DNA from: Anastrepha obliqua
Lineage: Eukaryota > Arthropoda > Insecta > Diptera > Tephritidae
Length of the DNA stretch: 64,000 bases
Reading direction: 5' to 3'
Assembly (NCBI RefSeq): GCF_027943255.1
Contig: NC_072895.1
Coordinates: forward strand, 42,816,001 to 42,880,000
In this document: positions 49,311 to 58,604 of the stretch, piece by piece
Layout: every line of letters starts with the position of its first letter
Position numbering within the stretch: the stretch's first letter is position 1
The notes under the pieces: generated by a model
The model's input: the letters and a program-made list of their open reading frames with translations, nothing else
Told to the model about the DNA's origin: nothing
Database searches by the model: none
Program-made: the position numbers and the translations under genes

Positions 49311-50090
49311 ATGTTATGTTATGTTATGTTATGTTATGTTATGTTATGTTATGTTATGTTATGTTATGTTATGTTATGTTATGTTATGTTATGTTATGTT
49401 ATGTTATGTTATGTTATGTTATGTTATGTTATGTTATGTTATGTTATGTTATGTTATGTTATGTTATGTTATGTTATGTTATGTTATGTTATGTTATGTT
49501 ATGTTATGTTATGTTATGTTATGTTATGTTATGTTATGTTATGTTATGTTATGTTATGTTATGTTATGTTATGTTATGTTATGTTATGTTATGTTATGTT
49601 ATGTTATGTTATGTTATGTTATGTTATGTTATGTTATGTTATGTTATGTTATGTTATGTTATGTTATGTTATGTTATGTTATGTTATGTTATGTTATGTT
49701 ATGTTATGTTATGTTATGTTATGTTATGTTATGTTATGTTATGTTATGTTATGTTATGTTATGTTATGTTATGTTATGTTATGTTATGTTATGTTATGTT
49801 ATGTTATGTTATGTTATGTTATGTTATGTTATGTTATGTTATGTTATGTTATGTTATGTTATGTTATGTTATGTTATGTTATGTTATGTTATGTTATGTT
49901 ATGTTATGTTATGTTATGTTATGTTATGTTATGTTATGTTATGTTATGTTATGTTATGTTATGTTATGTTATGTTATGTTATGTTATGTTATGTTATGTT
50001 ATGTTATGTTATGTTATGTTATGTTATGTTATGTTATGTTATGTTATGTTATGTTATGTTATGTTATGTTATGTTATGTTATGTTATGTT
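49311..50090 (+). repeat. Perfect (ATGTT)156 microsatellite, 780 bp
   Basis: 156 uninterrupted copies of ATGTT, then a single interruption (AAAGTATATT) and two more units. All three plus frames are open and would encode (MLCYV)n because no stop falls in them; the minus strand (AACAT)n has TAA in every frame. Not a gene. Length and purity imply recent expansion or a cloning/assembly choice of copy number. Confidence 0.98.
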
Positions 50091-50226
50091 AAAGTATATT
50101 ATGTTATGTTAATGTTAACTCATTCTCTATATCCATTCAAAATATCTATCAAACAAATAAAATTAAAATTTTCTTTTGAAAAATGCTACCGTTCAATCAG
50201 TATTTTCTTATGACGTTATCACGTTA

Positions 50227-51168
50227 AACTATCGTCAGTAAACCGACTTTACAGACAACCTCTTTTTTTTCTCTGCCCATTTGGTTGCTTGTTTTTGCCC
50301 GCCGGTTATGGCATACGCGTTTCGCGCATTTACGTACGTCACTTCAATTAATTCGACACACTAAATTTGAATTTACATTTACAATTGAATTTTTCTGCAA
50401 TTAAAAAATACTTAAAATAAAAATGGTGGCATAAAAAATGCATTTATATGAAAATTTGTGAAGAAAAAATTTATTCGCATTAATTAAATCATTTTTTTTC
50501 TATCTCTTCTTCTCTGCCTTTTCGTTGATGCTTATTACGTTTGTTCTTATTGTATTGATGTAATTATTGCCCGTATAGAATGTTAACGTTGTTGTTCCGA
50601 CCATTCAAGTTAATGATCACATTAATGTTAGGTTCAGTGTTATTGTCTAAATATTAAGTAAAAACAAAAATTTCGAAAGGAGTTGGAAAAATGTGAATAC
50701 AGTGGAAAATCGTAAATATTTATGAGATGTTTAGCATTTCACGAAAAATTCCAAAAAGTAAAGTGATATTGCATTAAAGAATTAAAAAGGTAACCAGTAC
50801 CATCAGAAAATATCAAACGCGCGTGTCATAAAATATATTAAATGCTGCAAAATATTTCATACAAATATCAAAACTATGCTAGCGTCTGTGTGAAAAAAGC
50901 GCAACTTGTCAAAAAAAAAAAGAAATGCTTGTAGCTGCATGAATTAAAAGTGTGATAGTAAACGAAATAAAAATTTTGCTGAAAACTAGAGAACAATTTG
51001 AAACATTCAAATGATTTGATCAATTTAACAGTGGCGCTCAGAAGACTTTAAAGGTTTGTATAAAAATTTATGTTTTTTGAATTTACTGAAATTATTTGAA
51101 ATGGTACTGTTTGACATTCATATTTCTTGTTATCTAAAAAGGAACTGAAAAAGTTAAAGAATAGTCAA
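50227..51168. other. Possible untranslated first exon; otherwise spacer
   Basis: 50640-51053 has the texture of a fly 5' UTR (A-rich, many short blocked ATGs, AAAGTG and GTGTGATAG-type words) and ends in a plausible donor, AAG|GTTTGT. If real, it belongs to a plus-strand gene continuing beyond the window. Unsupported by coding evidence. Confidence 0.25.
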
Positions 51169-51392
51169 GGAAGCACAAAATTAATCACCCAATCGGAACA
51201 TTTATAATTTTTGCAAATGGTGTCGGACGTCAATTACAGTTGGATGCTTGTGAACTAGACAGCTGCAGTATACAAATAAACAAGCAATGGAGCGCATGGA
51301 AAGGTGAAAATAAAGATTTCCATCAAATAATTTTTTTATTTAGTAAAAAAGTTATTACAAAACAAAAGTGGATGCTTAATTTAGCGCAACCA
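51169..51392. mobile_element. 218-bp MITE, copy 2 (inverted relative to copy 1)
   Basis: Aligns to the reverse complement of 45010-45227 over its length: GCACAAAATTAATCACC, ATCGGAACATTTATAATTTT, GTATACAAATAAACAAGCAA and the end TTAGCGCAACCAT. Confidence 0.7.
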
Positions 51393-51413
51393 TGTAAATA
51401 TAATTGTAAGATG

Positions 51414-51570
51414 GATTCGAGGTGGGTGGGGCGCTGTTTTTCCACAAATGGATTGACCTACAGTGTGATGCCTCTGAATGGCAGATGATTTTTTATGAGG
51501 ATCTTTTTGAAGGCAAAAATACTCTCGTAGATTTGTTGCTGCCTGTTAAGGAGTCACCGTTATTAGAAAA
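51414..51570 (-). repeat. Degraded tRNA-derived SINE fragment
   Basis: Recognisable body words in SINE order on the minus strand: TTCCACAAATGGATTGACCT, CCTCTGAATGGCAGAT, TTTGTTGCTGCCTG, TATTAGAAAAG. More diverged than the other copies. Confidence 0.55.
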
Positions 51571-52269
51571 GACGATAAAGATAGCTGAAACAGCAAAGAT
51601 AGCTGTAGAAGTGGACGAGAGCGAGGAGGCTGTCGAGTTCTCTCACTGCATGACAAGTGGCACAAACAAGTGGATAAATGAATATATTTTACTAGAGTAG
51701 GAAATAAAATTCAATAAAATAGGATGAATACTAAAACTTATTGAGGAAGGTGGGGCCAGAGTAACACTATAAGTCCATGAAGGGGGCACATTAGATTTTT
51801 TAGGTAGCAGTGCCAAGGCTCCTCAGTAATAATAATACAATAATAATAATTATATTTTAACAGTATCTCATTAGATGATAATTTATCTTTACTTTTTGAC
51901 TTAAAAGGGCATAATAAATTAAAAAAAAAATAGTACTTTATACTAAATTAAGTGAATAAACGAAGGCAAAGTATTCACACTTTGTAAAATACATAGCTTA
52001 TAGGAAATGGATAACTAATTTGCAAGCGAGCGAGTAGAGAAATATATATATTTGATACACATACACACTGATGACTTAACTGTAACTTGTATTCAGTTAA
52101 ACTTTATTTCATTTGAATGCCGCTTAATTATTATTTATTATTGTTTCTATTGGGCGCATAATGCCGCTTAAGTTTTAATCAATATAAATAACATCGTCGT
52201 AGACAGTGAGCTTGGCAAGAACCAACTCGTTGAGTGTTCGAATGGCAAGTCTAAATGCCTACATTTGCC
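51571..52269. other. Spacer, no gene recognised
   Basis: AT-rich with AATAAT microsatellite near 51830-51850. Ends at the target site of the gypsy element. Confidence 0.45.
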
Positions 52270-52273
52270 TGCA

Positions 52274-52613
52274 AGTTAAATTTATTTTTGAAAATAAAAT
52301 AAATTTGTTAAAGTTTTATTTTTATTAGTTTTATTTTTATTAAAATGGAACAAGTTTGATTACACTTCAAAATAATTTGTTCTTTACTCTTCAAGGTGAC
52401 TTTGAAGACTGCTTTTAACATTAAAAACTATACTTATTCAATTTATTTTAACAGTTAGATTTATACTTAAAATGAAGAGAGAAAGAGTTCCCCATTTACT
52501 ATTACAACAATTACAACAATTAAATATATAACTTACATAGCTATAATAATTATTCCAGTTAGATAATGAAGAGAGCGAGAGCGAAAGGGGAAAGTTACTT
52601 ATAATATATAACT
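52274..52613 (-). repeat. LTR (3' LTR of the gypsy element)
   Basis: 340 bp, apparently identical to the LTR at 57580-57919. Directly preceded, on the minus strand, by the purine-rich AAGGAGAGGCG (about 52614-52624), the plus-strand primer site. Confidence 0.95.
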
Positions 52614-52948
52614 CGCCTCTCCTTAAAGAATTCGAGTCTCGTCGAATCTTTTACAAATATAATATACAATCCGAAAATTTAATAGTTTCTTATAGTGATA
52701 CAGATTTAAATCACAACTTAACATAAAACATGAAATATATTTAAGTTGTTTAGGTGTTTTTTTCCAAGATAAATATTAAACTATATTAGCCATAAATATT
52801 CATTTCTTATTCTATAGTTTACATTTAAAAAAAATAAATATAGTGTGATTTAATATAAAAAAAATATTAACGAATAGTTTTCCATGTTTTGCTCTACAAA
52901 TCCATTTCATTTTTTTTATTATTATTATTTTTTTTATTTATTTTTATT

Positions 52949-55900
52949 TTATTTTATAGACTTTAATGGGCGTCTAAATTGTGCAGTGTCTACTTTATTA
53001 GGGTTGCTGTGGTGGTATCTGTTAAATCTTTTAGCAGTTTTTTGTCTAATTGCAGTAGGATTTTTAATATATAAATTAGATTTTTGTAAATTAAGTGTAA
53101 TATTTTCTCTTTTAATATTTTCTCTATCAATGGTTTTCTTTTTAATTGCTTCAGATCTTACCTTAACCTCTTTTAAATTTATGTGTAACTTATTTATAAA
53201 ATCAATTGGTTTTAATTTAGTCGTGCTGTGAATTGTATTATTATAGTAATTAATTGCTTTTAGTACTAATTCTTCAGAGTCATTAATATTTTCAGCGTTT
53301 TTTAATATTCTTATATGCTCTAAGAGAGTCGAATGCATTCTTTCTACATCTGAATTTCCTGTGTGCGAATTCGGTGTTGTAAAATGAGTTTCTATATTAT
53401 TTTCTTGACAGAACAACTTTATAAGTGCATTATTAAATTCATTATCCATAATAATTTTATCAGGTTTTCCTAAAAATGCGATTCGCTCTTCGATTTTAGT
53501 TTTAATTGTTAACATATTTTTGTCATTTAGTTTATGTGCCGTTCCTAATTTCGTAAATTTGTCTATTGTTGTCAAAAAACTAGTCTTTTGTATCTGAAAA
53601 ATATCCATATGTACTATTTCATTTGGTTTTTCTGGTGTTGGAGTATGTTGAAATATTTTATTTATTGGTTTTCTGTCATATTTGTTTTCATTACATATTC
53701 TGCAGTTATTACAATATCTATTTATAAATTTTAATAATTTAGGATTATAATAATTATCTTTTAATTCTTCGAAATTCTCCTGGATTCCTCTATGGTTACC
53801 TTTAATATGAATATCATCAATGATATTCAATAAAGATTCCTCGGATTCAATATCACTAGCAACTTTAGTACAATTTATGAAATTTATTTTATTGTTATTG
53901 GAAAATAATTCAATTAATTTATTCTGTATTATATTATATTTATTATTGTCAAGCTCCGAGTATACCCCAATTTTTCCTCTTTTTATTTCACGTCTAAATA
54001 AATCATTCAAATAATGAGTATTATTTAAGTCATTCTCAGACACATATATTATTTTATATTTTTTAAAAAGTATTTCGGTTTCTTTATTTTTATTTTTAAC
54101 TATTCTTATTTGCGTCCTATATTTATTAACAATTTTATTTATTCTAAAGAAATTAATATTTACATTTTCTTCCGTACTATGATTTACTTCAACTCTGCTC
54201 AAAAAATCAGCTACCTTATTCTCCTTTCCCTTAATATATTCAATATCGAGATCAAATTCATCTAATAATATTTTCCATCGGATGATTCTAGAATTGGGCT
54301 CTTTAAGTGAATAAAGCCATTTCAAAGGCTGATGATCAGTTTGAACTAGAAACTTTCGACCAAAAAGGTATGGACGGTAATATTTCACTGACCATACAAT
54401 GGCTAATAATTCTTTTTCCAGCGTTGAGTAGTTTTTTTCATGTCCATTTAAAGTCCTACTGGCGTAACTTACTGGTTTGCCATCCTGGCTCAACACCGCG
54501 CCAATAGCAGCATTGCTTGCATCCGTGGTCAATACAAATTTTTTATTAAAGTCTGGATAGCATAATATTGGTGGATTTGTTAAAATTTTCTTCAATTTTT
54601 CGAAAGCGTCAATATAAGATTTGTCATTAATATCAATTTTACTATTTTTTTTTAAATATTTTATTATAGGGCTAGCAACAAAGGAATAGTTTCTAATGAA
54701 TTTCCGGTAATATCCGGTTAAACCTAAAAACGATTTAATTTCTTTTACTGACTTTGGTAGCTCCAAGTTTTGTATTATATTAATTTTCTCGGGGTTGGGC
54801 TTTATCCCATTATTTGTTATGATATGACCAAGAAAGTTTGTTTCTTTCGATAAGAATCTACACTTATCTATTTGAACCTTTAAATTGTAGTCATTCAGTT
54901 TATTAAATACTTTTTGCAAGCTTTCTAAGTGTTCGGTTAGCGAGGTTGAAAAGACTAGTATATCATCCATATAAATTATACAAATTTTATTTATATAATC
55001 AGCCAAAATGTAGTTTAGCATTCGCTGAAATGTAGCGGGCGCGTTTTTGAGACCGAAGGGCATTCGAATGAACTCGAAGTGACCACGGGGCGTTGAAAAA
55101 GCCGTTTTCTCAATGTCGCTTTCCTCCATCAAAACCTGATGAAAGCCTTTCGCAAGGTCCAAGGACGAGAAATATTGCGCCTTACCTAATTTGTCAAATA
55201 ATGACTCTATATTTGGCAGAGGAAATTTGTCATCCACAGTTATTTCATTTAGCTTCCTAAAGTCTATAACTAATCGCCATTTCTGCTGGTTCGAATTATC
55301 GGACTTCTTTTTAACAATCCACAAAGGGGAATTATAAGGCGATTTGCTGGGGCGTATTATATTTTCTTTTAACATTTCATTTATTTGCTTTTCTATTTCA
55401 TTTTCTAAAATCTGTGGATGCCTATAATTCTTGCAGTATACTATTTTATTAGAAGTAGTTATTATTTTATGTTTTACACAGGTAGTTGTAGTTAAATTTT
55501 GGTTTTTAATATAAAACGTCTTTTTATTTTTATGTAAAAAATTTTCTAATAACTTATTTTCTTCCTTATTTAAGTTTGTAGGCATTAAATCTTTGAATTT
55601 ATCCAGCTCAAATTTTTCTATATAATTAATTTCCTCATAAGAAATGTTAAATTTATAGTCAATTAGTTTTATTTCGTTATTATTTACTTTAAGAATATTA
55701 TTTTGAAAATCTATTATAGCTCCAAAGGGCTGTAAAATATTTATTCCTATTATGCAATCGAATTTTTTATCAATAAAATTAATTAATTTAACAGACATGG
55801 TGCTATTTTTTTCTTTAAATTCATCCGGCACATTTACTATCACTTCATCTTTAATAATGTTATTACCGACCAGGGTATTTAATAAAATTGGTTTTATTAA

Positions 55901-56065
55901 ACTTTTCTTTATTCTTATATTGGAAAAAAAATTATAATCTCCGAGGGTAGTAGCAGCACCACTATCAATTAGGCATCTTGTTTTTGTATTATTTATAGTT
56001 AATATTACTATGGGTAATGATAATTTCGAGGCTGCACAGGAAAATTTTCTGTAACGTGAATTGCA
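52949..56065 (-). CDS. pol: gypsy Pol: protease, reverse transcriptase, RNase H, integrase
   Basis: Open from the -1 frame at 56065 to the stop at 52949 (about 1038 codons), overlapping gag by about 55 nt. Protease: CLIDSGAATTLG near 55965. RT: WRLVIDFRKLNEITVDD, FSSLDLAKGFHQV, IIYMDDILVFS with catalytic MDD. RNase H: LTTDASNAAIGAVL, STLEKELLAIVW, VQTDHQPLKWL. Integrase: H-H-C-C zinc site (HIKGNHRG...CNNCRIC), then Asp in HMDIFQ, Asp in IIMDNEFN and Glu in NSDVERMHS. All catalytic residues are present and no stop or frameshift was found. The first ATG of the frame (55843) is downstream of the protease, so translation must come by frameshift from gag. Confidence 0.95.
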   Translation of the reverse strand, partial: CNSRYRKFSCAASKLSLPIVILTINNTKTRCLIDSGAATTLGDYNFFSNIRIKKSLIKPILLNTLVGNNIIKDEVIVNVPDEFKEKNSTMSVKLINFIDKKFDCIIGINILQPFGAIIDFQNNILKVNNNEIKLIDYKFNISYEEINYIEKFELDKFKDLMPTNLNKEENKLLENFLHKNKKTFYIKNQNLTTTTCVKHKIITTSNKIVYCKNYRHPQILENEIEKQINEMLKENIIRPSKSPYNSPLWIVKKKSDNSNQQKWRLVIDFRKLNEITVDDKFPLPNIESLFDKLGKAQYFSSLDLAKGFHQVLMEESDIEKTAFSTPRGHFEFIRMPFGLKNAPATFQRMLNYILADYINKICIIYMDDILVFSTSLTEHLESLQKVFNKLNDYNLKVQIDKCRFLSKETNFLGHIITNNGIKPNPEKINIIQNLELPKSVKEIKSFLGLTGYYRKFIRNYSFVASPIIKYLKKNSKIDINDKSYIDAFEKLKKILTNPPILCYPDFNKKFVLTTDASNAAIGAVLSQDGKPVSYASRTLNGHEKNYSTLEKELLAIVWSVKYYRPYLFGRKFLVQTDHQPLKWLYSLKEPNSRIIRWKILLDEFDLDIEYIKGKENKVADFLSRVEVNHSTEENVNINFFRINKIVNKYRTQIRIVKNKNKETEILFKKYKIIYVSENDLNNTHYLNDLFRREIKRGKIGVYSELDNNKYNIIQNKLIELFSNNNKINFINCTKVASDIESEESLLNIIDDIHIKGNHRGIQENFEELKDNYYNPKLLKFINRYCNNCRICNENKYDRKPINKIFQHTPTPEKPNEIVHMDIFQIQKTSFLTTIDKFTKLGTAHKLNDKNMLTIKTKIEERIAFLGKPDKIIMDNEFNNALIKLFCQENNIETHFTTPNSHTGNSDVERMHSTLLEHIRILKNAENINDSEELVLKAINYYNNTIHSTTKLKPIDFINKLHINLKEVKVRSEAIKKKTIDRENIKRENITLNLQKSNLYIKNPTAIRQKTAKRFNRYHHSNPNKVDTAQFRRPLKSIK

Positions 56066-56988
56066 TCAATTTCCATTGGTTCTTCATTATTACTTAAATG
56101 TCTATTATATGAATTTTGTTGATTTTGTCGTAAATTACTAAAATTTTCTAAGTCATAATTTTGGGTTTGTTGTTGCTGATTATTTCTGTTAAAAGTGTTA
56201 AAAGTTTGCGTTTGAAAATTTCTGAAATTTCTGTTACAATTATTAAAACCACCACTATTATTTCTGTTATTACGGCTACTATAATTAGGAAAGGTGCTTG
56301 AATTTTGAAATCTTTGAAAACCATTCCTATTTAATGAATTATTTGCATTTTGAAAGTTATTATTTGGAAAGGTATTGTTATTTCGAAAATCATTATTGTT
56401 TTGAAAACTTTTATACGCAAAACTATTCGCTTGTTTATTATTTACTAGTTTTATATCTTTTAATAAATTATTTTCTAAATAAAATGTATAAGCTATGTTA
56501 ATAGATCTAATATTATTTTGTAGCAAAAGAGATTTAATACTAATAGGTAAGTAGTTTACATAAATATCAAAAATTAATTTTTCATTATTTTCAGGTGTAT
56601 ACAAAATGTCAGGTTCTAAGCTATACTTTGTGTTCATTAAACTTAAAATTTTACTTAATTTATAATGTAATTCCTCAATGTTTCTAGCTTCTTCGTTTAG
56701 AGCGTCACTTCTTAAATTAAAAAAACTTCTTTTTACTCCAAATTCCTCCTTAAGCTTAACTATTATACCCTCCCATGTAGGGTTAAATAAGGTTTCAACC
56801 GCCTTTAACGCCTTACCTTGCAGTCTGTTGCTTAATACTGTTTTTATTGTCTGTACATGTTCTGCTGGCGTTAGCTGCAACACAGTTGCGACGTCCCTCA
56901 GGTAGTTGCTGAGCGTATATTCACTGCTCCCGTTAAATGCAGGCAAGCTCCTCGCTTCACGCAAGCTCTCAGCTAGCGTCAAAGCCAT
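56008..56988 (-). CDS. gag: gypsy Gag
   Basis: 326 aa from ATG 56988. The N-terminal half is a capsid-like helical region (LREARSLPAFNGSSEYTLSNY, a common Ty3 gag start pattern, then ...TWEGIIVKLKEEFG). The C-terminal half is very Asn/Gln/Phe-rich (NNFRN, SRNNRNNSGG, NQQQQTQN) and lacks a CCHC knuckle, so basic/Asn-rich sequence would have to bind RNA. Ends with a stop at 56008 inside the pol frame. Confidence 0.92.
   Translation of the reverse strand: MALTLAESLREARSLPAFNGSSEYTLSNYLRDVATVLQLTPAEHVQTIKTVLSNRLQGKALKAVETLFNPTWEGIIVKLKEEFGVKRSFFNLRSDALNEEARNIEELHYKLSKILSLMNTKYSLEPDILYTPENNEKLIFDIYVNYLPISIKSLLLQNNIRSINIAYTFYLENNLLKDIKLVNNKQANSFAYKSFQNNNDFRNNNTFPNNNFQNANNSLNRNGFQRFQNSSTFPNYSSRNNRNNSGGFNNCNRNFRNFQTQTFNTFNRNNQQQQTQNYDLENFSNLRQNQQNSYNRHLSNNEEPMEIDAIHVTENFPVQPRNYHYP
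56041..56047 (-). promoter_or_regulatory. Probable -1 frameshift heptamer between gag and pol
   Basis: On the minus strand, A AAT TTT in the gag frame fits the X-XXY-YYZ slippery pattern. It lies 18 nt after the pol frame opens (56065) and about 30 nt before the gag stop. A -1 slip here leads straight into SCAASKLSLPIV and the protease. Downstream RNA structure not assessed. Confidence 0.6.
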
Positions 56989-57379
56989 TGTGGGTGTTGT
57001 TGTTTGTTCTAAGCAAACGCTGCTCTGCTTCTTTCTCTAATGATAGCTGGCTTGCTTTCTCTTTCGTCTTTCACGCCGTTAGCACTGGAATGCACACCGT
57101 ACACTTTCTTCTCTTTTTCCGTTAACTTTTAACTTCTAGTAATTTCTTTTCCTTTTTTTTTTTTTGTTTTTTTACGAAGCCAATCTTTTTTCTTGTTTGT
57201 CAAAGATTTTGTCCGCTTTAAATATATATATGTACAGTAGTCATATCAATTTGGGCAGTAAAATTGCTCACAAATTATGCACAAATTTGCCGTTTTGCAC
57301 TCAACTGCCCTAAGTTCAAATTATTTTCAACGATCATAAATTTGTTAGAACTATTCTTTCGGATTAGTTATTACACGAA

Positions 57380-57411
<32 letters not shown>

Positions 57412-57562
57412 GGTTTAGTTTTTAGTTTTTAAGTTTACAAAAATTTCGCTTTTTGCCACACTTTAGTAATGTCCACTTGAATTATTTGCGGTTCACATCG
57501 GTTTGTTGAAAATTTTAACCTTTTCTTTTCCCGATTATCACTGGATATGTTTTAAGTAACAT

Positions 57563-57580
57563 ATCCCATCCTCGTCGCCA
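57563..57580 (-). other. Primer-binding site, tRNA-Ser(GCU)
   Basis: Reads TGGCGACGAGGATGGGAT on the minus strand, starting with the last LTR base. This is complementary to the 3' end of tRNA-Ser(GCU) as I recall it (...CCATCCTCGTCG plus CCA), 18 consecutive bases. Confidence 0.8.
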
Positions 57581-57919
57581 GTTAAATTTATTTTTGAAAA
57601 TAAAATAAATTTGTTAAAGTTTTATTTTTATTAGTTTTATTTTTATTAAAATGGAACAAGTTTGATTACACTTCAAAATAATTTGTTCTTTACTCTTCAA
57701 GGTGACTTTGAAGACTGCTTTTAACATTAAAAACTATACTTATTCAATTTATTTTAACAGTTAGATTTATACTTAAAATGAAGAGAGAAAGAGTTCCCCA
57801 TTTACTATTACAACAATTACAACAATTAAATATATAACTTACATAGCTATAATAATTATTCCAGTTAGATAATGAAGAGAGCGAGAGCGAAAGGGGAAAG
57901 TTACTTATAATATATAACT
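57580..57919 (-). repeat. LTR (5' LTR of the gypsy element)
   Basis: 340 bp; it would carry promoter and poly(A) signals. Apparently identical to 52274-52613. A 25-base T-run lies in the adjacent leader at about 57387-57411. Confidence 0.95.
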
Positions 57920-57923
57920 TGCA

Positions 57924-58604
57924 TGCATGCGAGTGCACTTATGCTGTCGTACTCGTATTGTGTGTGTGTGATCGAGTGAGAGAGTTTCCTTTCGGTTGCA
58001 TTTGCTTTCCACAAGTATTTGTGTGAATATGTCGCTGTGAAAGCAAGGTGCGTTGGTGTAACTAGGTGGGTGGTGTGAAGCTCCGAATAATTTATAAAAA
58101 CGTCAATGGACTAATGTTATCAGCAGTCAACGTCATCAAGCGTAGTCGAGTCAGGAAATGTTATTAGATATATAGACATACATATTATATATGAAAATTA
58201 GGGTGAATGGAACGATTTTTATAAACATCGCTCTTAGCAGATTCGAATTCTATATAGGATTCTAAGGGAAAAGGTTGGTTAGTGTATAACTGCATATAAA
58301 GTAAATTTTGTGTCTCTCTCTCTTTGACTAATACGAACGTAGAGAGGGAGTTGTGGCTATGAAGATAGAAAGTAGGGAAAATAAATCTTGTGTTTAAAGT
58401 AAAAGAATTTATAACCAAAAGAATTGTATTCTAATTAAAAAACATATTGGTTAGAAAAAAAGTAAACAGCTTTGAAATATTGTAAAATTTATTTGTTTTT
58501 GGTTTTGCAAGTTTTAGTTTGATTGACATATAAAATTAAAAGTCATCACAGAGTTTCTTTTCTTACTCCTAAGTATCCTAAATAAAATCAAAAACACCAT
58601 AAGC
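57924..58604. other. Spacer, no gene recognised
   Basis: Continuation of the pre-insertion locus, then AT-rich sequence leading into a 5'-truncated LINE. No motif seen. Confidence 0.45.

Larger units (their letters stand above)
47465..50226. other. Satellite composite bracketed by a short inverted repeat
   Basis: GACGTGATAACGTC at 47465-47478 is answered by its near-exact reverse complement TGACGTTATCACGTT at 50211-50225 (17 of 19 positions including neighbours). Between them lie the 29-unit minisatellite, spacer, a Helitron-like duplicated block and the perfect pentanucleotide array. Each end can itself fold into a small hairpin. This may be a non-autonomous foldback or Helitron-like element, or a chance bracket. 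No clear target duplication was found. Confidence 0.4.
52270..57923 (-). mobile_element. Full-length Ty3/gypsy LTR retrotransposon
   Basis: Two 340-bp LTRs (52274-52613 and 57580-57919) that look identical. They begin AGTTA and end TAACT, and the element is flanked by the 4-bp duplication TGCA (52270-52273, 57920-57923). Transcription runs right to left: LTR, primer-binding site 57563-57580, gag, pol, purine tract, LTR. There is no env: the 335 bp between pol and the left LTR are non-coding. Structure, Asn-rich gag without a zinc knuckle, and a Ser-tRNA primer fit the 17.6/297-like gypsy group (inference). LTR identity plus open gag and pol imply a very recent insertion. Confidence 0.95.

Noticed and set aside
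49258..50213. Three long plus-strand frames encoding (MLCYV)n
   Set aside because: Pure consequence of the ATGTT array, whose length in nucleotides is not a multiple of stops in any plus frame; no codon structure or flanking gene.
52614..52948. env gene for the gypsy element
   Set aside because: Only 335 bp and no open frame between pol and the LTR; the element has no env.
52884..53231. 115-codon plus-strand ORF
   Set aside because: Antisense shadow of the end of gypsy pol.
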